A stretch of DNA of 64,000 nucleotides from Chalciporus piperatus (Eukaryota > Basidiomycota > Agaricomycetes > Boletales > Boletaceae). A program made the position numbers and the translations under genes. The notes under the pieces are model-generated. The model was given only the letters and a program-made list of their open reading frames with translations, did not search any database and was not told where the DNA came from. Position 1 is the stretch's first letter, and each line of letters begins with the position of its first letter. This document shows positions 20,871 to 32,554 of this stretch, one piece after another. The DNA is taken from assembly GCA_038093975.1 (NCBI GenBank), contig JBBPTG010000035.1:124001-188000 (forward strand), written 5' to 3'.

Positions 20871-20916
20871 CGAGCGTCAGGAGATTATGAGGATCAGGAA
20901 ACGGATCTTCCCATAA

Positions 20917-21647
20917 ATAGCATTCAATATACATACCGCTCCATCTAATATCTATAGCAGAGTCTATTCACGCCTAGGCCATAGCTTTTGTTCTTCTCAA
21001 ATAGTTCTCGAGATAGTAACTAGACAATACAACAAAATAAGCAGAAAACTGCGTTCATAAATGTTGTGTGGGGGGCGAGGGTCGAATGCGGGACAGCCAC
21101 ACTTACCAAAAATTCCTGGACCCGAAAGTTCCTGGACCCGAAAGTGGTCCAGGTCTCACTTTCAAAATTGTGCGTCCACTGATGGGATGTCGGTCCGGAT
21201 TACTGTCTTTGTCAGCGACGAAACCCCTTTTTCAAAGCTTGTATTCTTGTTGCTCCACAGCTCTCCTCTCCCTCCATCGTGTTGACTAGGACTGTTGCCT
21301 TCATCTCACTGTTTGCTCCGTATCCTGACTGTCAATGAGTTGCCCTTCGTGATTTTGTCTGTGTGATCTGACATAGGTACTACCACTGCTGTGTTCAGCA
21401 TCATAGTAATTACAGTAATTACTTGGATGATTCCAGCTTGCCAGAGACCTGGCGAACAATAAAATGTGAATGTGACAAAATTTAGATGCCCCCCATGGCC
21501 CCATTCATTGTTACAGTTGCAACGAGGGCATGTTGAACTGCGAGTCTGGCGGCGGGTCCAGGGTTGCCCGGAGGGCCGTTGAATATGTATTAGACACGTT
21601 AACCGCTACAAGCCTACACCACAGGACTTTATTAGTACTTCGGTGGT
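20917..21647. other. intergenic, no gene seen
   Basis: No convincing coding. Near 21112-21160 a short direct repeat TTCCTGGACCCGAAAGT occurs twice and is followed by the inverted GGTCCAGG, possibly the end of an unidentified repeat. Confidence 0.4.
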
Positions 21648-21851
21648 TGTAACCTCAGACTACCGAAGCAGTAATGAAGTCCCACGAAGAATCAAACAAG
21701 AGAACAGACGGGTGTAAGTCCTACTGGATTGACTGAGGAGAAGAAGTTACAGGCGGGTCCTTATATACGACGAGTAGACGTGATGAGTAAGATAAGACCT
21801 CGTAAGCTGACAGCTAAGACTCTGGCGGCCGTGTGACTCCCAACCGTTACA
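21648..21851 (-). repeat. 3' LTR of the minus-strand gypsy element
   Basis: 204 bp, TGTAACCTCAGACTACCG at the left edge to AACCGTTACA. Next to the purine-rich tract at about 21852-21863, which primes plus-strand synthesis in this class. Confidence 0.9.
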
Positions 21852-21881
21852 TCCCCCCCTCCAGCGAGCTCCCTAGCTCGC

Positions 21882-23243
21882 TCAGTTGATAGCGTTATCG
21901 ATGTCTCCTGTCCCTCCATTTTGGGCCAGTCCTTCCGTGCCGAAGTCGACGAGCTCGAACGATCCGACATCAACGGCATCATCTGTGCCGGTAGCTGGGG
22001 CGTCGTGGCCAACAGTATTCTCGGTCGTGTCTAATCCGAGATCTTCGGCTGTGACCAGCGGCGCCGAGTCTTCGATGAAGGAGTCACCAGGTACAGGTGG
22101 AGGGAGGATAGTGGGCTCAGGAGCTCCACTGAGGAACTGGGCTAAGTCGCCGAACTCGGACAGAGTGTCATGCGACATTGAAGAGTGGATAGATGGAGTA
22201 TGAGGAGCCATGTCGAAGGTTTGGGTAGAGCCGGTGGTAATTGCCGAGGTGAGGTTGTTCGCCGACTGAGTCGAAGTAGCCGGCCGGCTGCCTTTACTAA
22301 TGGAATTGTTGGTCCTCGAAGCGGATGGCTGGTGCGAGGTGCTCGCACGGCCAGGGCTAACGGTCCTCGCCGCGTCGTCTTCGCCCTCGTACTCATCAAT
22401 CGCCATGTCCCAGTCTCCATTGTCATACTCGGTAGCTTCTCCCATTCGCCTCTCGTCGTGGTGAGCGAGCTGCGGTGGGTCTTCTTCGGCCTCTCTCCTG
22501 TGGTTTCGTCCACCACGACCTCGTCGTCTCTGACCGCCTCCAGGTTTCCTTTCTCTCCTCTCATTACCCAACTCCCATCCTCTCGCTTTCATCGCCCTTT
22601 GTTCCGCCTTCGCTTCTTCTCGCTGGAGCCTCTGTCGGTCCCAGCGGATCTGTTGCATAGCGAAGTGGTTACCAAGGTCGTTCACCATGCGTTGTTTGCG
22701 AGTCGTCGACGATGCGTCGGGGATCCGATCCCAGAATACGGACGGCGTCGGCTCTCCGTAGTCCTCGCTGAACAGGCTACGCCCACTATGATCGGTTGTG
22801 GAGAAACGATAGATGGGGTGGTCCTCGTCATTGAACGCTAGGGCGATGGTAAGGTAGCCCAGAGGTTCGACGGGAAGGGGTTGGGAGCGCGCGCGGTTTC
22901 GGATCGCAGCGCTATGTTCCAAGCATTTTATCAGCTGATCTTTAGTGACGTATACCTTCGAGCTGGTGAAGGCATCGTCATAGACGACGAAGTCCTCTCC
23001 CACTCGGGTAAAGTGCCTCAAGCGGTGTCGAGGAGCGGTCTGAGCGGGATACGTATGTCCACGCAGACGAGGATTAGTAGGGCGAGCCATTGGAACGGTA
23101 GTAGGTTTCGAGTCGCACAGGGTGGCACGATGGGGGTTGGAGTGGAATTGACATGCCCCATTATATACCTGCGGATCGTCCGTCGGCGGGCGGCCTGAGC
23201 CCCGTGGTAAGTCCTCGATCTGTTTCACCTCGAGGAGTTCCAA
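21882..23243 (-). CDS. C-terminal end of pol fused in frame to an extra gypsy ORF (unknown function)
   Basis: The first codons (MELLEVKQIEDLP) are the end of the chromodomain segment. After removing the solo LTR and one 5-bp duplication the frame joins the upstream pol frame, so this was once continuous. A separate start may be the Met of MARPTNPRLRGHTYPAQ at about 23091. The rest, about 400 residues, has a possibly folded N-terminal half (LGYLTIALAFND, FWDRIPDASSTTRKQRMVND), a basic stretch (GGGQRRRGRGGRNHRR), then an acidic, Ser/Thr-rich disordered tail. It does not resemble env or any known retroelement domain. It ends 30 bp from the 3' LTR. Confidence 0.55.
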   Translation of the reverse strand: MELLEVKQIEDLPRGSGRPPTDDPQVYNGACQFHSNPHRATLCDSKPTTVPMARPTNPRLRGHTYPAQTAPRHRLRHFTRVGEDFVVYDDAFTSSKVYVTKDQLIKCLEHSAAIRNRARSQPLPVEPLGYLTIALAFNDEDHPIYRFSTTDHSGRSLFSEDYGEPTPSVFWDRIPDASSTTRKQRMVNDLGNHFAMQQIRWDRQRLQREEAKAEQRAMKARGWELGNERRERKPGGGQRRRGRGGRNHRREAEEDPPQLAHHDERRMGEATEYDNGDWDMAIDEYEGEDDAARTVSPGRASTSHQPSASRTNNSISKGSRPATSTQSANNLTSAITTGSTQTFDMAPHTPSIHSSMSHDTLSEFGDLAQFLSGAPEPTILPPPVPGDSFIEDSAPLVTAEDLGLDTTENTVGHDAPATGTDDAVDVGSFELVDFGTEGLAQNGGTGDIDNAIN

Positions 23244-23255
23244 ATATGTGGCTAA

Positions 23256-23828
23256 TGTTACGAACGCTCAGTTCCTTATCCTAGTCTTTCCTACACTTAC
23301 TACGTTTCTCTTTCACTTTTGGACTTAGTCGCTTTCTCTCCCTTTTCTGTTATCTTATCTTATCAAGATCACATCACGTGACCTGCTGACATCAGCTAGG
23401 TCTAGCCTTTCGCTTATGTAACGTGGCTGTGCGTGGCTGTGCATCTTCCCCACTGTCCATGACTCAGACTCTTATTGACTCATTATGACTCACCGTGACT
23501 CATACTGACTCACGCTGACTCATCTCGCTTCCTAGTCATATACGCTATTGGCTGTTACTCGCCATGACTCATATCTAGTCATACCTAGTCATATAGTTAA
23601 GGTTTAGCCACAACATGTACAAACACTGTCAATAGTATATAAACCCGGGTTGACAAGCACTGGCTCTCCAGTCTTGTTCTCCTGGAGTTTCCTCTTCTTG
23701 AACTTCATGGGCCAAGCGCTCCTGCTTGTCTAGTCTGATCCTCAGCTCTAGTTACTGAGTTGATGTGGTTCCACTAGGGCATGTTGTCTGATGATAGCGC
23801 TAGCTCTTGATTGAGTTGAGTCGTTTCA
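23256..23828 (+). mobile_element. solo LTR nested inside the gypsy element
   Basis: 573 bp from TGTTACGAACGCTC to GAGTCGTTTCA, flanked by GCTAA (23251-23255 and 23829-23833), a perfect 5-bp duplication. Contains TATATAAACCCGGG near 23636. Its ends match the LTR at 57532-58007. It interrupts the chromodomain codons of the older gypsy element. Confidence 0.92.
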
Positions 23829-26800
23829 GCTAAACAGTCTAATGTCTCAATTTGATATAGAGGCAGCCAGGTTTTGTCCCCCAAGGTCCATTTTACCTGG
23901 AACAAGGCGTCAACGCCTGTTCCTTCGTGCGTCACTATGCGCTCGATCGCCCATTCTGGTCCCATTTCACCAAAGTCGGCGACCTGATCCTCGAGTCTCC
24001 CTGGGAATAGTCGATCATCGCTTGGATCGTGAATTCTCAACAAAGAGGAGTGAAACACGGGATGAATTCCTCGCTATTTCATCCTCGCAGGTAAGTCTAA
24101 CCTAAACGAGTTGTTCTTGAAGTCCTCAATAATTTTATAGGGACCAATATACTTCGGGATTAGTTTGCGGGCTAGTCCCTTAGGCAGTGACAGGTTCTTT
24201 GTCGAGACATATGCGAGATCTCCTGATCGAAAAGGGCTCGCTTGTCGCTTCTTATTAGCGTTTCGGGTTTGTTTCACCCGAGCCTCGAGTATGGCGTCAT
24301 GTGCTGACATTACAGCCTGTTTCATGCGTTGAGCAAACGCACGCACACTCGGGTATTCGGTGGCCACGGCGTCGTTCCATACGAACGTCCTTGGTTGACG
24401 CCCCGTGTTCAGGAAGAAGGGTGAGTACCCAGTCGATTCGGATCGTGCGATGTTAATCGCGAACTCAATAGCGGGCAGACGGCTTACCCAATCTCGCTGT
24501 GTGGGTCCGATACAGGCGCGGAGCATCTGACCAACTGTACGGTTGGCTCTCTCTGTGGATCCGTCTGACTGTGGGTGGTACGCGCTCGACATCCGGGCTG
24601 TCGTCCCAACTAGCTTACTCAAGTGAGTCCAGAAAGTGCTGGTGAACAGAACATCCCGATCGCTGACAATATTGGTTGGCAGGCCATGATGCTTGTAGAT
24701 TTCGGCAAACACAAGCTCGGCGACTTCCTGGGCCGAGTAGTTGATCCGGCTAGGCACGATATGAACCATGCCTGTCAAGAGATCGATTACCACAGTGATG
24801 GAGTCAAACTCGCCATCTCTATGTTTCGATAATGGAAGCGGTCCGACGAAATCGATACCAATCGATTCCCAAGGTCGCGTTGGGACCGCGAGCGGGTTCA
24901 GCAGTCCATAAGGCTTCTGGTTTGATGGTTTACTTCGCTTACATGTCTGACATGTTTCACAGTATCGTTGCACATCCCTGACCATATCTTTCCACCAGAC
25001 AGAGTCTCGAAGGTAAGCGAGCGTTCGAGCGGTGCCTAGATGGGCCAAGACAGAATGTGCCTGGGAGATTAAGAGCTCCCGGGCCTTTCGTCCATCAACG
25101 GTGATGTCAGGTACGCACACCACGGTTCGCCCTCCTGTCCGAAGGCTAACGTATCCGTCACGATGATCGAAGTTACGGTACTGAATAGGATCCTCAATGA
25201 TGACACGGAAGAAAGTGTCCTCGCTGTAGCGTCCCTTCACCCTTCCTAGGACGTTGTCCTGGTCAAGGAACTTAAGCGGTATGTCAACGGCCTCGTCCAC
25301 TCCTTCTGATGGAACATTCTGGGTAGGAGCAGGTGTTTTGTCCACTACTCCCCCCTCCGTTCGTTCGCGTGGGCCGCGCAGAACGAACTGATTACGCATT
25401 CTCCTGGCGAACTCGGCGCTGGTCTCTGCTCTCCCCGTCTCAGCGGGGGGCACCGGGCCCCTCTTCGCCCGTTTAATTACCGGCACCGCTCTCGTAGGTG
25501 GGTCCACAGCTGTGGGCTCCCGCACAGACAGTTTTGTGGTTCGCTTCGGCGTTGGCGCTGTTGCGGCGTCAATGGGCTTTGCCACCACTTTTGCCGCTAC
25601 ACGCGTACTTCGTCGTAACCCGAAGGCTTTGCCCTCTTCGCCGACCAACACCGGCATGGTCATCAAGCTCCCCAGGAGCGGGCTAACGCCTTCCTCCGCC
25701 AACTGGACATACTCAGTGGGTGACCGAACGGTTCCCTTGGCGTCATTAGAATACAGTCGCGATAATCCATCCGGCAGGATGTTCTCCACCCCTGGTAAGT
25801 AGCGAATTTCGAAGTCGAATTCCCCGATCTTCTCGATCCACCGGGCCTGACGGCCTGACAAGTTCTTTTGGTTGTACAGGTGTATTAGTCCCTTGTGGTC
25901 TGTCAGCCAAGTAAAGTGCGCTCCCTGGAGGATGTCCCGATGCCGAAGCATCCCCTCTACCCCTGCTAGCATTTCCTGCTCATGGACGGGGTAGTTCTGC
26001 TGAGTGGTATTCAGTTTTGCACTGAAGAATGCCGCGATCTTGGCGGTTTTCCAGTCTGCTCCTTGAGCCACTACAGCAGCAATCCCATTGAAGCAGGCAT
26101 CGGTCATCAGCCAAATAGGAGGCGCATCCTTCCCATAGTTCACCGGCACTCTACTGTGAGCCGCGCATTCTTGCGCATATTGTTTAACCTGCTCAAACGC
26201 ACGCTGTTCAGTGTCTGTCCACCGGAACGGCGTTGCGTCGCCAGTCACCGCCGATAGAACCCCCAATGGTACTCTGACTCGATAAATGTCGTCGGCCAGA
26301 TAACCAGCGCATCCGATGAACCCACGAAGCAAGTCGCGGTTCGTAGGAACCTTCCAGTTCACCACACGGTCAACCTTGTCTGGGTCCATCCGAATCCCAG
26401 AGTCGTCGATGATTCGCCCCAACACCTTCATCTCTTTGCAGAGGAATCGAAGCTTATTCTCGCTCAGGTAGAGTTTTTCTCGTTTTAATATCTCCATAAC
26501 GATTTTGACATGCTCGACATGCTCGTCGAGCGTCTTCGAGTAGACAACGATGTCGTCTAGGTAGACGTCCATCCACCGCCCGATGTATTCCCCGAATAGG
26601 TGGTTCATCAAAGCCTGATACGTAGACGGAGCATTACAATCTCCAATCTGAATCACCGTGCTCAATAGGTTTCCGTCCGGCGTGGTAACCGCGGTACGAT
26701 TGACATGTTCGGGAATGATACGGATCTGCTCGTACGCATCCTGTCCATCAATAATGGATCGATATTTCCCAGTGCACACACGGCGCAGGATTCCGTCGAT

Positions 26801-29800
26801 GTCAGGTAAGGGCGCAGACAATTTCTGAGTGTTTTTGTTACGCTCACGAAGGTCTACGACCGTTCTCAGCTTGTCGGTTCCTGGCTTCTTGATGAGTAGC
26901 ATGGGCACTGTGTTCCCAATACTCGTCACCTTCCATCGTCCCGACGCTAAGTAGTCTTTTCGTTTATCTACCCACTGAGGTCTGAGCGCCTCTGGACAGC
27001 GACAGGGTCTCCAGGGGTAAATCTTGGTCTCGTCGATGAGAGGGATGATATGGTTAATGGCTCGTAAGGGAGGTAAACCTGTCTCACTCGCTTTTGCGCA
27101 GAGCGGTTTCGCTAATTCATACAGCTTTTTCCGTGCTTCATTGATGCGATCATCAAGTAAGTCAGCTGCTCGTGATTCGAGGACTTGAATCTGAGACCCC
27201 TTCAGGGGTAGCGGTTCATTGCTCCCCACCACCACGCTAACATCGTTGAATCCGACATTAACGCGATGCTGGAAGAAGAACGGAGTCCCCAGAATGAGGT
27301 CATAATTCTGTAAGTTAATGATATCAAAGTATCGTTCAGTGTTGATTCCTTGATACTCCAGTCTCACTTTAGAGCCATAGTTCACTTTCGACTTAGACCC
27401 CTGTACCGCCAGCTGGACGGTGAGTGGTTTGGTCAAGGTCAATCGTTTAGCTTCGACTTGCTCAGCCAATGTTGAAGACATGAAATCAGCCAGCGATCCA
27501 GTGTCAAGCAGCGCTCTCGCTGGACGGCCATTCACCCTAACCATAACGACAATAGGCTTAGGAATCAAGCGCTTAAAGTCGCGAGTCATCGACGAGTTTC
27601 GTTCGATGGCGGGATAGGTCCCTTGCGGCACCTGTATTCCATTCAGCTGGACTGGAAAGGCATGGGTGTTATGGCTCGTTCTCGCTGGCGGTCTATGCTC
27701 ATAGAACCAGCAGGGAACTAGGGGGTCGGTGCTTTGCTCCAAGAGCTCCCGTCGCAGCGCTAAGTCCCGCCGGATAGCTGACACCCGATACCAGTTTACC
27801 AAGTCAAGGCTCTGGGTTAATGCTAATTCGAGGGGCAATTCACACGACAGGTGTGTCCATTCGTCGCGTATGTGGAACCAGTAGTTTTTCCCTTCTTCCA
27901 CCGTGAAGCAGTCAAAGCGCGGTGCTCGATCGCTACTGATGACCCACTCATGGTCGTAGGCATCCATCAAAACTCGTCCAATCCGCTGAGCGACAGGCGC
28001 CGCCATTGGATAGTCTCGATGTCTGGGCCGCCGTTCGGTATCGGTCCCATATCCTTTGATAACCATTTGCTTAGCATACCAATCGCCGATGCGAAAGTCC
28101 CGGTTCAGCAACAGTCGTGTCTCTATAAGGGTTTCCCACTCTTGGATTACCCCCCTCGTGCTATCGCTGACAACGTGGTGAGTAGGCGATGTCCGACTAA
28201 CCGTGAATCGGTCACGATAGTACACTCCAGGGTTAGAAGCATCGTCACCCGGAAATGGCGCGGTCTTCCACAGAACCTCGCAAGCACGCAGCCCCAACGG
28301 TTCTCCGATCCGTCCTGGTTCAGTAATGTACTCTGGCCGTCCTGCGTCATCCTCAAGACGCACTGATCCTAATGTCAGGGTATCAATTGACTCGGTAGCA
28401 GCTGCTAACGCTTCAAGCGCAGCGGTATTGTCCCCAACCGATACGCTGAAGGCCGTTACTCCAGGAGGCCGTGAGCTCGATCCCCCTGTCACAGTCCTCC
28501 CCTTAGGACATGCGTTGGATAGGTGTCCTGGCTCCGCACACTTGAAGCACAGGCGTTCGGCCACTCGTCGGTCGTGCTCTTCCTTGCTTAACGCGAACTG
28601 ATCACTAACTCGAGTCCCAGGTTTCGCTCCTCGAGTATGACTCGCACCGCTCGGTCGGCCGTCATTCCGACGTCCCCTAAACCCTCCTCGCACGGAGCGT
28701 TGCCCCCGCTGTGGAGCACGTGCATTATGGTTGACTGACTCTCTGTTAGGAGGAGCCGTAGTAGGCGCGGCAGGTCCAGCTAAGGCAGATTTTCCCCCTT
28801 GGCGATTCCTCAGCTTCTCCCTGCGTTCGCCTCGGCCAGACGCTACTGAGTGAGCGATCTCGATTACTTCGGCAGCAGCTATTACCTCACGCAAAGTAGA
28901 TTTCTCTGGGTTAAGTCTGTCCTTCCACAACTCGCTCTGGATATAGGTCGCGAATCCAAACCAAAGTTTCATTACTTGGTCGCGCTCGTTAACATCACCG
29001 ATCAGGTTCCACAGCTCGGTGAGGTGGGAGACATATTCGCGAACTGTTCGCTCGTTCTGAAAGGTACGTCGCAGCGTTTCGCGCTGCTTAGTTCTGAAAT
29101 CAATTGGAAAGCAATGATTAAACATCTGAAGGAAGAAGTCCTTCAGACGCCAGGTATAGGGATTCCCCGCCACTTCCTGGATATAGAATTCGTGCGCCTT
29201 GTCGGACAACGAATGAGACAACACGAAGACCTGGTCCCGCTTTCTAACTTGCCCAGTCTTGACATAGGCGGTCCCCTCTGTCACGAAGCGGTGAAACGCT
29301 CGTGAATCAGGCGCGCCATTGTACTTGTTGGGCGGAATGGGCTTCAACTTCCCATAGCCTGCAGCAGTCGATTTTTTGCGATGGGCCTGTTTCCGATGCC
29401 CTGAACCGTTGCGCTTACGCCGTTTATCAGATCGATGTCCCCTCCTACGACGATAGTCGCTTGAAGAGCTAGACGAGCTCGATGATTCCGATGATGAACT
29501 ATCCTCGCTAGAGGTAGTGGTAGACTCTTCCGAGTCGCTACTATCATCGCTGGATTCTGAGGAGTCGGACGGTTCGTCTCGATGTCTCACTCTTCGGCTT
29601 GAATAGCTCCGGTTCGGTATGGTTTGCGGAATCTGACCCAGTGCTCGCCCAAGGTAGCTTCCGGGCGCTATTTGCTGTGAGGGCTCAATTACCCTAACTG
29701 TAGATGTCCTTGGTTTCCTTTTCTTGGAGTCCAAAGCATTACTGATCAACTTCTTGATAGGATTTGGGGTGCTAGCCTCGAGCGGCTGGCGCCCTCGCGG

Positions 29801-30655
29801 GGTTCCGTTATTCATGTCAGAGTGTCGTACTCTGGACCCCCGCCGTTTGCTCTTCTTACGAGGTTTCTCTCGCCTGGGCTCAGGCAGCGAGTACGATCCG
29901 TCGTCGGTATCAGACGACTCGGGATGTACATTGGCAAGCGCGGATCGAGAAGGTCCCGCCTGGGCATTCGCATTTTCGTGTTGTGCCCAGTACACCAGCT
30001 CAGCTCGCTGACGATCGATATCGACGTCATCTGGCTCAACACTGAGTTGGCCCCAGTTCCTGGGGTCAATTCCCTTTCCTTTGTCGACGATCTCGTCGTC
30101 AGGCACTGAGGTGCTGTCGCTTGCATCATCGCGAGCGGTTGCCTCGGCATGGCTACGCTTAGCCATCCGGCGTTGGTCATTGATACTTAGGCTTCGTTCA
30201 GCCATGCGAACAGTCGACGCTGGCGACAGCGGGACTCGTTCGTGTTCAGAGATACTAGTGACAGTAGCGCGTTTCTTTCGGCGCTGTACTGTTGACCATT
30301 CTTCCTGCTCGTCTGCAGCAGGGCTCATCTGGAAGCCTCCAGGTATCACTCGCGAAGAGGTAATGTAATTTGGTATATTCTGATCTACGGACACAGTTGA
30401 CAACGCAACAGGATCGCCCGGATCGTTCTCGCTTCCAGCCACCGATGGCGGTGGGGTCGGCGTTCTGGCGGCGACGACATCGCTGAATAAACGCGACACG
30501 TCGGCCAGCCCTTCCCCGACTCGAGGACTGGGTAGTCCGAGTCCAGGAGGTGTGATAGGAAGGGGTGCCAAGGGAGAAGACTCACTATTAGCCCGACGTC
30601 TCGGGCGAGTAGCGATGTTGCGGGGAGCTGCGCTGCGTAGGTTGTACCTAGACAT
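23829..30655 (-). pseudogene. Ty3/gypsy gag-pol polyprotein with in-frame stop before the chromodomain
   Basis: One frame runs from ATG at 30655 to a TAG at 24074-24076 (2,193 residues). Order: basic, disordered gag N-terminus; gag; CCHC knuckle CFKCAEPGHLSNACPKG (about residue 700); aspartic protease DTGS (about 1048); reverse transcriptase with YLDD (about 1365); RNase H; integrase with H2C2 finger and catalytic residues in DLLTG, SDRD and STERAN (about 1865-2035). The same frame continues after the TAG as RGIHPVFHSSLLRIH and a chromodomain-like segment (VDALFQVKWTLGDKTWLPLY) until the solo LTR. The TAG probably arose from CAG. The chromodomain normally directs integration to marked chromatin, so this copy would lack it. 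Confidence 0.88.
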
Positions 30656-30832
30656 GTCGAAGATCGGTTTTTGTAGTTTGGATAGTAGATAAAGTTGATT
30701 GCTGATGTTGTTGATACGATGGGTGTCGAAGGGTCGATTGACGGTCCGGGAGGGCCTATCCCGTTAGGTCAAATCGATTATCGACGAAAAGATAAAGAAG
30801 TAAAGATAAGGTACTTGGTACCGTCAAAAAGA

Positions 30833-31036
30833 TGTAACCTCAGACTACCGAAGCAGTAATGAAGTCCCACGAAGAATCAAACAAGAGAACAGACGGGTGT
30901 AAGTCCTACTGGATTGACTGAGGAGAAGAAGTTACAGGCGGGTCTTTATATACGGCGAGTAGATGTGATGAGTAAAATAAGACCTCGTAAGCTGACAGCT
31001 AAGACTCGGGCGGCCGCGTGACTCCCAACCGTTACA
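30833..31036 (-). repeat. 5' LTR of the minus-strand gypsy element
   Basis: 204 bp, six substitutions from the copy at 21648. The following leader region (30656-30832) has no recognisable tRNA primer site. Confidence 0.9.
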
Positions 31037-32554
31037 TTTTGCCTCCGCTGGGCCGCGATACTTCCGTCCGTTGACTCGGAGGTGAACTGTCCGAATGTGG
31101 GGTTGCGGGCCCAGGCTGCTTCCTTGAAGAGGCGTACATTGGGCAGCCAATTCCGAACTATCTCCGTGTGCCTCTGTCAGTGGTCGAGGTCTGTCTAGGC
31201 CAACGCCCTTCGGACCCGAGAGAATCCACCGCCACCGTGTCAACTGATCAGGGGGAACGAAGACAACCCGAGTGTGAGGAAAGGGGATACGCACGTATGT
31301 CACGGTGTTTGATTTTTGCTCAATGGTCCTTTTGCGCTGACTCGGTGTTAGTCCAAACTTGAAACGCGTCAACGATCAATCAAGTGGAGTCCGTCTCGAA
31401 TATAGATCTATGAAACCAATATGAAACAGACTTTTGGTAACGCGTCGCTTGGGTTTTGTGTTTCATGACCTCCGCGACGTTTGGAGGTTTCGTTTTCTGT
31501 CTGGTGCCACAGAGAACTCGATGAGAGCGGTGGGGACCGCCACACTGAATGCTCCACAGGCAAATTGACTCGTTTTGTAGCCTAGGCATTTGTGGCGGCC
31601 ATGTACTCTTCTAGGAGTATAAAGACCCAATCATGGCCAGGCCAACTTCTGCACTTGTACCTCGGAATCCATCTAGTAAGCTCGACTCTCTATTCCTCTG
31701 GATTTCTCAACTCCCCCATCCGCCCTCTGGATCGTCACCTTCGTGGTTGATTATTCGAGGTTACACATCTCCTCGAAGACCACTACCTTGTCTCTGGTTG
31801 CGAAGAAACATGGTTTCCCCCATAGCCAATCACTCTCGTACATGAGTATATGCTCCAGGTGATCGTCTCTGAATTTCTCAGTTTCTTCTTCGAACCGGAC
31901 CTTCTTTACTGTCATCCTACTCTCAAAGGTGTTTCAAAATGCTTCAAGTTTTCAGCATCCAGAATTCAGCCCTCGGAGCCGAGTCCACCTGAGCTTCCTG
32001 GAAGGCTGATCGTTGGAATGTGAACTTGCAGACGGACTCGGACAGACTCATACTTTCACAGTAGCAGATTCCGACATCGAGGAATCAACACGCCTCCCGT
32101 TAAGTGATCCTTCGAGGCGTTGTGGGATATTGTTGGGATCTCGCCTGCACCTCGGTCAGGCCAAAGCCTGTGGTTCCTGGACAGTCGAAAGAACTATGTC
32201 AAGTACTGCAGTACATTTAGTGACACTGTAATTCCAAACGAGTTACAGTGACAGTTTACATGCACTCCAGTCACTTCAAGTTCTGTTTGTCTGTCCAGTA
32301 CTAGGAAATAGATGTGTAGAGGAATGGTAAGGCTTCTGGGGGACCTTGGGGACCTCAAATCGTTTCGACTAGCAGTACCCGTAGCATCATATCATTTGCT
32401 TTCCATTCAGATGAACGGAGAATGAGGTTGGTTGGCCGGTGTGTCTAGTGGTTGGCGTGACGCCACAATTGCTCTCGTTCACCATTGGTTCACCACGAAC
32501 ATCCACGAACTGAGTGACTCGTCCCGGGGGCAACCGCGCGCTACAACTTCAACC
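31037..32554. other. intergenic, 1.5 kb, no gene seen
   Basis: Several short frames with no family resemblance or consistent splicing. It lies between the gypsy 5' LTR and the glycosyltransferase gene. Confidence 0.45.

Larger units (their letters stand above)
17654..20916 (+). pseudogene. C2-like domain + TPR-repeat protein, interrupted by a solo LTR
   Basis: An N-terminal beta-rich, C2-like segment (VRFRVVLVFATSTDL, RNTFVAISGD, VLFQFNGVQRRTK, EWDDEI) is encoded at 17660-18112. It is spliced at TT|gtgag to 18163-18293, then 18372-18450 and 18505 onward. Tetratricopeptide repeats follow in a long exon to 20916, with a unit of 45 residues (GDIEDIRRAIAM, EEAVKLTPESHPD, LDNLGWSFWTRFN). A 517-bp solo LTR at 19544-20060 sits in the seventh-repeat region; LTR plus 5-bp duplication is 522 bp, a multiple of three, so the frame resumes correctly at 20061. 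No CHAT domain follows; the reading frame ends MRIRKRIFP. The start codon was not found in frame and the 5' end overlaps the 3' end of copy A. TPR proteins are scaffolds; the partner is unknown. Confidence 0.7.
21648..31036 (-). mobile_element. Ty3/gypsy LTR retrotransposon, minus strand, degenerate, with nested solo LTR
   Basis: 204-bp LTRs at 21648-21851 (3' LTR) and 30833-31036 (5' LTR), each TGTAAC...GTTACA. I count six substitutions between them (about 97% identity), five of them transitions. A purine tract (complement of CCCCCCCTCC at 21853-21862) precedes the 3' LTR. The internal region encodes a single gag-pol frame, an interrupted chromodomain segment and an additional downstream frame. 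The flanks GTGGT and TTTTG do not match, so no target duplication is visible; one end may have been rearranged. A solo LTR of another family sits inside at 23256-23828. Confidence 0.9.
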
